NCBI RefSeq assembly: GCF_004127445.1
Contig: NZ_QEXM01000017.1
Coordinates: 28,353 to 92,352, forward strand
Reading direction: 5' to 3'
DNA: 64,000 nt
DNA from: Streptomyces alfalfae
GTDB lineage: Bacteria > Actinomycetota > Actinomycetes > Streptomycetales > Streptomycetaceae
Shown here: one piece after another, positions 8,528-18,537 of the stretch
How positions within the stretch are numbered: the stretch's first letter is position 1
Layout of the letters: every line of letters begins with the position of its first letter
Notes under the pieces: model-generated
The model's database searches: none
What the model saw: the letters and a program-made list of their open reading frames with translations, nothing else
What the model was told of the DNA's origin: nothing
Position numbers and translations under genes: made by a program

Positions 8528-9418
8528 ATGGTCGCGGCAACGGTCACGGACGCCAAGGCGCGTCGCCTCGCGGAACTGCGCGAGTTCCTGATGAGCCGCC
8601 GGGCGCGGGTCAGCCCCGCGGAGGCGGGGCTTCCGGACGGGGGCGGACGCAGGCGCACGCCGGGGCTCCGTCGCGAGGAGGTCGCCGTGCTCGCCGGGGT
8701 CGGGGCGTCCTGGTACCAGTGGCTCGAACAGGGCCGCGACATCTCGGTGTCGCCGCAGGTCCTGGACTCCGTGGCGCGCGTTTTGAAGCTGAGCGGCACC
8801 GAGCGGCGCCACCTGTACGTGCTCGCCGGGCTCAATCCGCCGCCGCCGGAGGTCGCGCGGGAGGACCGGGACATGTGCGAGGGCCTGCGCCGGCTCATCG
8901 ACGCCTGGCTGCCGTACCCCGCGCACATCATGGACGCCTACTGGAACTGCGTCATGTACAACGACGCGGCGGCCGCCGTGCTCGGCATGCGCTCGGAGAC
9001 CGCCGAGAACTGCCTGCTCAGCTTCTTCACCGACCCCATCTACCGCTCCCGCTCGCGGAGTTGGGAGCAGAACGCGCCCCAGGTGGTGGCGATGTACCGG
9101 GCGGCGTGCTCGGAGCGGCCCGACGACGACGGCTTCGCCTCGGTGGTCGCCGCGGTCAAGGCGGCGAGCCCGGACTTCGCCGAGCTGTGGGAGCGGCGGG
9201 ACATCCGGCCGGGCGGGCAGGTCACCAAAGAGATCGAGCATCCGGTGGCGGGCCCGCTGTTCCTGGAGTCGACGCAGCTCAGGGTGCCCGCTCGGCCCGA
9301 CCTCGTGATCGTGCTGCACACGCCGACGCCGCACGCCGAGGCGGACACGGCGGCGCAGCTGGCGTGGCTGGCGTCGCCGGAGGGCCGCCGGGGCGCGATG
9401 CACCCCGTCGCGGGGTGA
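8528..9418 (+). CDS. HTH regulator with MmyB-like ligand-binding domain
   Basis: 296 residues. An XRE-type HTH (about residues 12-85; TPGLRREEVAVLAGVGASWYQWLEQGRDISVS is diagnostic) precedes an MmyB-like PAS-type domain (about 105-285; WNCVMYNDAAAAVLGM, NCLLSFFTDP, LFLESTQLRVPARPDLVIVLHTP). MmyB-like domains bind fatty-acid-like ligands. The ATG at 8528 has GGGGGA upstream. By position it should control the divergent MFS pump and itself. Confidence 0.9.
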   Translation: MVAATVTDAKARRLAELREFLMSRRARVSPAEAGLPDGGGRRRTPGLRREEVAVLAGVGASWYQWLEQGRDISVSPQVLDSVARVLKLSGTERRHLYVLAGLNPPPPEVAREDRDMCEGLRRLIDAWLPYPAHIMDAYWNCVMYNDAAAAVLGMRSETAENCLLSFFTDPIYRSRSRSWEQNAPQVVAMYRAACSERPDDDGFASVVAAVKAASPDFAELWERRDIRPGGQVTKEIEHPVAGPLFLESTQLRVPARPDLVIVLHTPTPHAEADTAAQLAWLASPEGRRGAMHPVAG

Positions 9419-9455
9419 GTTCCCCGGCGATCTTCCCGCTCCTTATGCTCGTGCC

Positions 9456-9809
9456 ATGACGCAGAGCACCGACCTCGGTCCCGAGGACCGCAAGATCGTC
9501 ACCCTCGCCCGCTCGGCCCGGGCCCGCAACGGAGTGCCCGAGGGGGCGGCCGTACGGGACGAGACGGGGCGCACCTACGTGGCGGGCACCGTGGACCTCG
9601 CCTCGCTCCAGCTCTCCGCGCTGCGCACGGCGGTCGCGATGGCCGTCGCCTCGGGGGCGGAGTCCCTGGAGGCCGCGGCGGTCGTCTCGGCGGCGCAGGA
9701 ACTCCCCGCGGACGACATCGCGGCGGTACGCGACCTGGGCGGCAAGGGCACCCCGGTCTTCCTGGCGGGCCCCGACGGCGAACTCCGCGAGACGCTGACA
9801 GCGGAATAA
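9456..9809 (+). CDS. Degenerate cytidine-deaminase-like protein
   Basis: 117 residues with a cytidine-deaminase-like layout: an N-terminal helix DRKIVTLARSARARNGVPEGAAVRDETGRTYVAGTVDLASLQLSALRTAVAMAVASG in the order expected of CdaA-fold proteins. It contains no cysteine or histidine, and the (H/C)AE and PCxxC zinc motifs are absent (S-AL-R-T-A where CAE would be). It is therefore probably not an active deaminase. The position just before era matches the site where other actinomycetes carry a gene annotated as cytidine deaminase. Confidence 0.75.
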   Translation: MTQSTDLGPEDRKIVTLARSARARNGVPEGAAVRDETGRTYVAGTVDLASLQLSALRTAVAMAVASGAESLEAAAVVSAAQELPADDIAAVRDLGGKGTPVFLAGPDGELRETLTAE

Positions 9810-9823
9810 GGCCGGGCGCAGCC

Positions 9824-9992
9824 GCATCAAGCGAGCCCGGCGCTCGGGAGCGACCTCGGAGCAGCCGCGTCAAGCCCGTCCGGCGTTTGAGGACGAGCCC
9901 GGCGCAGCCGGCGACGCGGTGACCTGTCGCCCGGCGGTCGAGGCGGATCAAGCCCGTCCGGCGTTTGAGGACGAGCTCGGCGCAGCCGGCGA
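9824..9992. repeat. Tandem copies of a Streptomyces-type intergenic repeat
   Basis: Two near-identical 45-base copies (9870-9914 and 9948-9992) share CAAGCCCGTCCGGCGTTTGA followed by GGACGAG, GGCGCAGCCGGCGA, at a period of 78. A degenerate third copy starts near 9824. Each contains GC-rich self-complementary stretches. This motif is common between Streptomyces genes and behaves as a dispersed palindromic element. It fills most of the 253-base gap before era. Confidence 0.7.
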
Positions 9993-10062
9993 TGGGGGGG
10001 CGAAGCAAGGCCTACGGCCAGCACTGTGCGGCAGGGGTCCCGGAATCAGGGACAATGGCGCC

Positions 10063-11016
10063 ATGAGCGTTCGTACCCCGTCATCAGCCGAGCCGTCCGA
10101 GGCCGTCCACCGCGCCGGTTTCGCCTGCTTCGTCGGCCGCCCCAACGCGGGCAAGTCCACCCTCACGAACGCTCTGGTCGGCAAGAAGGTGGCGATCACC
10201 GCCAACCAGCCGCAGACCACGCGGCACACGGTGCGCGGCATCGTGCACCGGCCCGACGCCCAGTTGATCCTGGTGGACACCCCCGGCCTGCACAAGCCGC
10301 GCACCCTGCTCGGCGAGCGGCTCAACGACGTCGTGCGCACCACGTGGGCCGAGGTCGACGTCATCGGCTTCTGCCTGCCCGCGAACGAGAAGCTCGGCCC
10401 CGGCGACCGCTTCATCGCCAAGGAGCTCGCCTCCATCAAGAAGACGCCGAAGATCGCGATCGTCACCAAGACCGACCTCGTCGACAGCAAGACGCTCGCC
10501 GAGCAGCTCATCGCGATCGACCAGCTCGGCGCGGAGCTGGGCTTCGAGTGGGCCGAGATCGTCCCGGTGTCGGCCGTCGGCGACCAGCAGGTCGGGCTCC
10601 TCGCCGACCTCATCGTGCCGATGCTGCCCGAGGGCCCCGCGCTCTACCCCGAGGGCGACCTCACGGACGAGCCCGAGCAGGTCATGGTGGCCGAGCTGAT
10701 CCGCGAGGCGGCGCTGGAAGGCGTACGGGACGAGCTGCCGCACTCCATCGCCGTCGTGGTGGAGGAGATGCTGCCGCGCGAGGACCGGCCCGCGGACAAG
10801 CCGCTGCTCGACATCCACGCGTTCGTCTACATCGAGCGGCCCAGCCAGAAGGGCATCATCATCGGCCCCAAGGGCAAGCGGCTCAAGGACGTCGGCATCA
10901 AGTCCCGCAAGCAGATCGAGGCGCTGCTCGGCACGCCCGTCTTCCTCGACCTGCACGTCAAGGTCGCCAAGGACTGGCAGCGGGACCCGCGCCAGCTCCG
11001 CAAGCTCGGCTTCTGA
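10063..11016 (+). CDS. era: GTPase Era
   Basis: 317 residues. The GTPase domain has G1 GRPNAGKS (25-32), G3 DTPG (about 73-76) and G4 TKTD (about 136-139), followed by a KH RNA-binding domain (about 215-300; FVYIERPSQKGIIIGPKGKRLKDVG). Era binds the 3' end of 16S rRNA and helps 30S assembly. The ATG at 10063 is chosen because translation upstream of it reads the intergenic repeat. Its usual partners phoH, ybeY and the CBS gene are 5 kb upstream rather than adjacent. Confidence 0.96.
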   Translation: MSVRTPSSAEPSEAVHRAGFACFVGRPNAGKSTLTNALVGKKVAITANQPQTTRHTVRGIVHRPDAQLILVDTPGLHKPRTLLGERLNDVVRTTWAEVDVIGFCLPANEKLGPGDRFIAKELASIKKTPKIAIVTKTDLVDSKTLAEQLIAIDQLGAELGFEWAEIVPVSAVGDQQVGLLADLIVPMLPEGPALYPEGDLTDEPEQVMVAELIREAALEGVRDELPHSIAVVVEEMLPREDRPADKPLLDIHAFVYIERPSQKGIIIGPKGKRLKDVGIKSRKQIEALLGTPVFLDLHVKVAKDWQRDPRQLRKLGF

Positions 11017-11056
11017 CGCCGGCCCCCGGCCGCTCGTGACGCCCCCGCCGTGCGGA

Positions 11057-11097
11057 GGCGGCGCAGCGATGGACCCCCGTCCCGCCGCTGCGCCGCC
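11057..11097 (+). terminator. Hairpin terminator after era
   Basis: GGCGGCGCAGCG (11057-11068) pairs perfectly with CGCTGCGCCGCC (11086-11097) over a 17-base loop, 41 bases after the era stop. The rest of the gap to 11319 is non-coding and holds short repeated TTCGGGCA/TCCGGGCA-type words, with no gene I can support. Confidence 0.6.
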
Positions 11098-11319
11098 GTC
11101 ACCCGGCTCCGGCCGGATGTCATCGGGAACCGATGCGGGCGTCCCCGCATTCCCGTTCGGGCACCAAGAGTTCCCTTTCGGACGCCGAGAGTGGCGGAAA
11201 CGGGCATTACGGGCCGCTGTCCGGGCGTGACGGGTCCCTCATCCGGGCATCTGACGACCTGTTCGGGCACGACGGACGCCCCGTCCGTGCGTCGCGGCCG
11301 CCCCCTTCGGGCATCCCGC

Positions 11320-12558
11320 TCAGTCCACGCCCCTGATCCGCGTCACGAGCGCCGCCCCCGCGAGGCCGATCACCGCAGCCGTCAGGTAGAGCACGCGGTA
11401 GCCGCCGAGGTGGGTCACGATCGGCGCGGCGATGGCCGGGGCCGCCACCTGGGGCAGGGAGTTGGCGATGTTGATGACGCCGAGGTCCTTGCCGCGGTCC
11501 CTGGCCTTCGGCAGGACGTCCGTCATCAGGGCGAAGTCCACCGAGGTGAAGACGCCGAAGCCGACGCCGAGCAGCGCCGCCGCCACGACCACGCCCGGCC
11601 ACGTCTGCCAGAGGGCGAGCAGCCCCGTCGCCGCCGCCATCAGCGAGCCCGACCAGATCACGAAGGGCTTGCGCCGCCCCACCCGGTCCGAACAGGCGCC
11701 GCCCACCACAACGGTGGCGAGCATCGTCACGCCGTTCACGGCCGTCAGGATCAGCACGCCGCCCTCCGGGTCGTCGCGGTCCAGCCCGTCCCGCAGGAAG
11801 TACAGGAGGTAGAGCAGCACCACGGAGTTGCTGACGTTGATCAGGAAGCGGGTCAGCCAGGCCCAGGCCAGATCCGGGTGGCGGCGCGGGCTCGGCCAGA
11901 AGCCCGCGAGGAAGGCCCGCGGCTCCCACGGCGGCCGGTCGGCCACCGGAAGCCGCAGGTCACGATGGCGCACCACGTACGGAAGCACGCCCGCCACGGT
12001 GAACACCGCGCACGCCGCGTACCCCGCGACCGTCCCGCCCGCGGCCGTCGCGAGCCCCGTCCCCACGACCACGCCGAGCAGTTGCGCCGCCCCGAGCCAG
12101 CCGCCGACCGAGCCCCGCTGCGCACGCGGCACCCGGTCGGGCACGGCGGCCGTGACCGCGGCGAAGGCGGCGTTCAGGGTGAGCTGGACCAGGCACCAGC
12201 CCGCCGCCAGCCACCACACGGAACCCGCGGCGGACAGCAGCAGGAGCGCGGCGGCGCCGCCCGCGGCGCCCGCCGCGATCCACGGCGTGCGCCGCCCGAG
12301 GCGGCAGGTCGTGCGGTCCGAGAGCGCGCCGAAGAGCGGGTTCGCGGCGAGCGAGACGACGGCACCGGCGCCCGTCACCCAGGCGAGGACCGTCTCCTTG
12401 GGGGTGCCCGCGGGGGCCAGGTCCGCCGCCTGCACGGCGAGCAGGATCTGCAGCGGCCCGTACCAGCCCACCCAGAGCGCGCCGTTCGCCACAGAGAGGG
12501 CCGCCGTCCAGCTCCGCCCGACCCGCTCGGCCGGCTCCCGCAGCGCGCCGGAGGTCAT
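11320..12558 (-). CDS. MFS transporter (GPH/sugar-type)
   Basis: 412 residues with about 12 hydrophobic segments. Cytoplasmic motifs GALSDRTTCRLGRRTPWI (after helix 2) and GGACSDRVGRRKPFV (second half) resemble the GPH/MelB and sucrose-transporter-like MFS group. The ATG at 12558 overlaps the stop of the beta-glucosidase (ATGA), so the two are translationally coupled. It likely imports the glucoside that the upstream enzyme hydrolyses; this is inferred from the coupling. Confidence 0.85.
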   Translation of the reverse strand: MTSGALREPAERVGRSWTAALSVANGALWVGWYGPLQILLAVQAADLAPAGTPKETVLAWVTGAGAVVSLAANPLFGALSDRTTCRLGRRTPWIAAGAAGGAAALLLLSAAGSVWWLAAGWCLVQLTLNAAFAAVTAAVPDRVPRAQRGSVGGWLGAAQLLGVVVGTGLATAAGGTVAGYAACAVFTVAGVLPYVVRHRDLRLPVADRPPWEPRAFLAGFWPSPRRHPDLAWAWLTRFLINVSNSVVLLYLLYFLRDGLDRDDPEGGVLILTAVNGVTMLATVVVGGACSDRVGRRKPFVIWSGSLMAAATGLLALWQTWPGVVVAAALLGVGFGVFTSVDFALMTDVLPKARDRGKDLGVINIANSLPQVAAPAIAAPIVTHLGGYRVLYLTAAVIGLAGAALVTRIRGVD

Positions 12559-13907
12559 GCCCGCTGCGCCCGCAGGACCTCGCGCAGCCAGTGGTAGGAC
12601 GCCTTCGGGGTGCGTTTCTGGGTGGCGTGGTCGACGTGGACGAGGCCGAAGCGCCGCCGGTGGCCCTCCGCCCACTCGAAGTTGTCGAGCAGCGACCAGA
12701 CGAAGTAGCCGCGCACGTCGACGCCCGCTTCGACCGCCCGGTGCAGGGCCCGCAGATGGCCGTCCAGGTAGGCGATCCGCTCCTGGTCGTCGATCCCCTC
12801 GTACGAGCAGCCGTTCTCGGTGATGACCAGGGGCGGGAGTCGGTCGCCGTAGCGGTCGCGGAAGGCGGTGAGGAGTTCGGTGAGCGCCTCGGGGACGACC
12901 GGCCAGCCGAAGTCCGTGACCGGGTACCCCTCGATCGGCCGGGGTGAGAAGGGGAGTCCGGTCGGGAGCGTGAGGCCCGCGAACTCGGCGGCGGTGCCCT
13001 CGGGGAGCGGGGCGCCCACCTTCGTCGGCTGGTAGAAGTTGATCCCGTACCAGTCGAGCGGTTCCGCGATCACCTTCAGGTCCGCTTCGAGGTCCGCCGC
13101 CGGCATCAGCTCGCCGAGTCCTTCGGGGTAGCGGCCCATCAGCAGCGGGTCGGCGAAGAGGCGGTTGAGGAGCACGTCGTAGAAGCCGGCGGCGGCCGTG
13201 TCCTCCTCGGCGGCCGAGGCGGGCCAGGTCGGGCCGTGCGAGTTGGCGATGCCGATGTCACGGGCGCCCGCCGCGCGCAGCGCGCGTACCGCGAGGCCGT
13301 GGGCGAGCAGCTGGTGGTGGGCGGCGGGCAGCGCGTCGAAGAGCAGCTTCTCGCCGGGGGCGTGCTCGCCGAGGGCGTGGCCGAGCAGGGTGTGCTCGGC
13401 CGGTTCGTTGAGGGTGATCCACTTCGGGACGCGGTCGCCGATGCGGGCGGCGACGACCGCCGCGTACTCGGCGAAGCGCTCGGCGGTGTCGCGCCGCAGC
13501 CAGCCGCCCGCGTCCTGGAGGGCCAGGGGGGTGTCCCAGTGGAACAGCGTGGGCACGGGCCGCACGCCCCGCGCGCACAGCTCGTCGACGAGGCGGTCGT
13601 AGAAGTCCAGGCCCGCCGCGCTGACCGCGCCCGCCCCCGTCGGCAGCACGCGCGGCCAGGAGACCGAGAACCGGTAGGCGGCCACGCCGAGGCCGCCGAC
13701 GAGCGCCACGTCCTCGCGGTAGCGGTGGTAGTGGTCGCAGGCGACGGCGGCGGTCGTGCCGTCCTTCACGTTCCCCGGCACGGCGGTGAAGGCGTCCCAC
13801 ACGGACGGGCCCCGCTGGTCGGCGGCGCCCTCGATCTGAGGGGCCGAGGTGGACACGCCCCACAGGAAGTCGCGGGGGAACCGGGGTATCGCCGCAGTCG
13901 CTGCCAT
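12555..13907 (-). CDS. GH1 family beta-glucosidase
   Basis: 450 residues, normal for GH1. FPRDFLWGVSTSAPQIEGA opens the barrel. The acid/base glutamate is in TLNEPAEH (about residue 165) and the nucleophile in VITENG (about 362). The C-terminal FVWSLLDNFEWAEGHRRRFGL aglycone/glycone-site motif is intact. It is cytosolic (no signal peptide) and hydrolyses beta-glucosides such as cellobiose. It is coupled to the MFS gene downstream, and an operator-like palindrome lies just upstream of the start. Confidence 0.95.
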   Translation of the reverse strand: MAATAAIPRFPRDFLWGVSTSAPQIEGAADQRGPSVWDAFTAVPGNVKDGTTAAVACDHYHRYREDVALVGGLGVAAYRFSVSWPRVLPTGAGAVSAAGLDFYDRLVDELCARGVRPVPTLFHWDTPLALQDAGGWLRRDTAERFAEYAAVVAARIGDRVPKWITLNEPAEHTLLGHALGEHAPGEKLLFDALPAAHHQLLAHGLAVRALRAAGARDIGIANSHGPTWPASAAEEDTAAAGFYDVLLNRLFADPLLMGRYPEGLGELMPAADLEADLKVIAEPLDWYGINFYQPTKVGAPLPEGTAAEFAGLTLPTGLPFSPRPIEGYPVTDFGWPVVPEALTELLTAFRDRYGDRLPPLVITENGCSYEGIDDQERIAYLDGHLRALHRAVEAGVDVRGYFVWSLLDNFEWAEGHRRRFGLVHVDHATQKRTPKASYHWLREVLRAQRA

Positions 13908-13920
13908 GGGCGGGATCTTC

Positions 13921-13936
13921 CGTACCGCCCGGTACG
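13921..13936. promoter_or_regulatory. Operator-like palindrome upstream of beta-glucosidase
   Basis: CGTACCG-CC-CGGTACG, perfect seven-base arms, 14-29 bases upstream of the GH1 start codon. The central CG-rich symmetric form resembles LacI-family operators that often control beta-glucosidase genes. No LacI gene is in the window, so the regulator is unknown. Confidence 0.5.
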
Positions 13937-13982
13937 CGCGTCAATGGGCGTGCGCGGAAAAGGTGAACAATTCTCAGGTTCG

Positions 13983-14249
13983 CTACGCGCCTTCCTTCAG
14001 CACCCGCGAGATCAGCTTGCGCTGCGGCTCCGTGAGCCGGGGGTCCGAGCAGTAGACCGTCCGCCCGTCGACCGTGAGGGTGTAGCTGAAGCCGTCGGGC
14101 ACCCCTATCGGCGGCGTGCTCCTGCCCTCGGCCACGGCCTGCTCGGCCAGGGCGTGCCACTCGGGGGCATCGGCCAGCTGCGAGGTGTCCACCTCGGCGT
14201 GCCGGTCGATGCCCGCGAATCCTCCGGTCCGCTTCACCTGGATACGCAT
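13983..14249 (-). CDS. Emfourin-like protealysin inhibitor
   Basis: 88 residues: MRIQVKRTGGFAGIDRHAEVDTSQL, then PDGFSYTLTVDGRTV and LTEPQRKLISRVLKEG. This matches the emfourin family, small cytosolic proteins that inhibit protealysin-like M4 peptidases. The gene lies 43 bases downstream of an M4 protease on the same strand, the arrangement described for protealysin-emfourin operons. It probably protects the cell from a protease that lacks a classical secretion signal. Confidence 0.85.
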   Translation of the reverse strand: MRIQVKRTGGFAGIDRHAEVDTSQLADAPEWHALAEQAVAEGRSTPPIGVPDGFSYTLTVDGRTVYCSDPRLTEPQRKLISRVLKEGA

Positions 14250-14292
14250 GGGTCCTGTCTACTGCACCGGGCGGGCGGCGGAAAGCGCGCCG

Positions 14293-17449
<3,157 letters not shown>

Positions 17450-17474
17450 CCGCGCGCCGATTTCCCCGGCCCGT

Positions 17475-17512
17475 ACGCCGCCCCGCCCGCCGTCGCGCGG
17501 GCGGGGCGGCGT
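17475..17512 (+). terminator. leuA terminator hairpin
   Basis: A perfect 16-base-pair stem: ACGCCGCCCCGCCCGC (17475-17490) and its complement at 17497-17512, with a 6-base loop. It starts 26 bases after the leuA stop and is one of the strongest hairpins in the window. Confidence 0.85.
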
Positions 17513-17558
17513 CGTCTCCCGGCCACGTATCCCTCGCTCTCCTGTACGAGGTGCTGAC

Positions 17559-17577
17559 GCCACATCAACAATGTGGC
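17559..17577. promoter_or_regulatory. Inverted repeat upstream of TerB-like gene
   Basis: GCCACAT-CAACA-ATGTGGC, seven-base perfect arms in a locally AT-richer stretch, about 80 bases upstream of the next start. It is too small for a terminator and looks like an operator or promoter-associated site. Confidence 0.4.
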
Positions 17578-17659
17578 TAACATCACGCCAACGCGGCAAT
17601 GGAGTCGGTCGGGGCACCTTCATGTCCATCAGGACATGGGGGAGTTACGGAGGTGCGTG

Positions 17660-18388
17660 GTGCTGGATCGGGAACGAAACGGCAGGAAAGCGCGCGTCCT
17701 CGCCCTGCCCGTGTCGCGCGGCAGGGCGCTGCGCAGGCGCCTGATCGGCATGCACACCGCCTGGGACACCATCGGCGACGGCGAGTTCTTCTGCCCCGCC
17801 TGCGGCGGCGACCGCAACTACCAGCGGCTCACGGGCCGGCGTCGCTTCGTCGTGCTCGGCATGCCGCTCGTGCCGCGCGGCTGCGCGGGGCCCGTCATCC
17901 GGTGTACCGCCTGCCAGGACCTCTTCGACCCCGACGTCCTCGACCACCCCACCACCACCCGGCTCTCCGCGATGCTCCGCGACGCCGTGCACACCGTGGT
18001 CCTCGCCGTCCTCTCGACCGGCGGCACCGGATCGCGCTCCACGCTCGACACGGCCGTCGCCACGCTGCGCGCCGCGGGCCACGACGACTGCACCGAGGAG
18101 CGCCTCGTCGCCCTCGTCGACGCGCTGGCCGCCGACACCGGCCGTGCCACCGAACCCGACTGCGGGCCCGGCCTCGCCATAGAGCTCCACGAGGCCCTCG
18201 GCCCCCTCGCCCCGCACCTCGCCCCGGCGGGCCGCGAGGCCCTGCTCCTCCAGGGCGCCCGCATCGCCCTCGCGGACGGCCCCTACACCCCGGCCGAGCG
18301 CGACGTCCTCTCCACGGCGGGCTGCGCGCTGACGATCTGCTCCGAGGACGTGGCCCGCCTCCTGGTGGCCGCGCGCACACCTTCCTGA
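17660..18388 (+). CDS. TerB-like protein with N-terminal zinc ribbon
   Basis: 242 residues from the GTG at 17660, chosen because GGAGGT ends 5 bases before it; in-frame starts at 17573 and 17636 are possible. A zinc-ribbon-like part has FCPACGG (about 35-41) and RCTACQDLFD (about 73-82). The C-terminal half is helical and resembles TerB (LEEGRIALADGPYTPAERDVL-like end), including a conserved acidic turn. Streptomyces homologues downstream of leuA are usually labelled TerB-family tellurite-resistance proteins, but no tellurite role follows from sequence. Confidence 0.7.
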   Translation: MLDRERNGRKARVLALPVSRGRALRRRLIGMHTAWDTIGDGEFFCPACGGDRNYQRLTGRRRFVVLGMPLVPRGCAGPVIRCTACQDLFDPDVLDHPTTTRLSAMLRDAVHTVVLAVLSTGGTGSRSTLDTAVATLRAAGHDDCTEERLVALVDALAADTGRATEPDCGPGLAIELHEALGPLAPHLAPAGREALLLQGARIALADGPYTPAERDVLSTAGCALTICSEDVARLLVAARTPS

Positions 18389-18537
18389 ACGGCGCGTTCC
18401 GTACTCCCCAGGGAGTAACGCCCGCGTCCCGCCTCCCCGTGGCGTACCGCGCGACTCGGTCTCGGGCCTGACGGATCGGGGCGCGCGCCCCGGCAGGGTT
18501 GACCCCGAAACGTCACCCCTGCCGAAGGAGGCCCGTC

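Noticed and set aside
9824..9992. CRISPR-like array
   Set aside because: Only two good copies, spacers related to the repeats, no cas genes nearby; it is the common Streptomyces intergenic repeat.
9919..10062. Upstream extension of era by 48 codons
   Set aside because: It translates the intergenic repeat; the ATG at 10063 fits the normal Era N-terminus.
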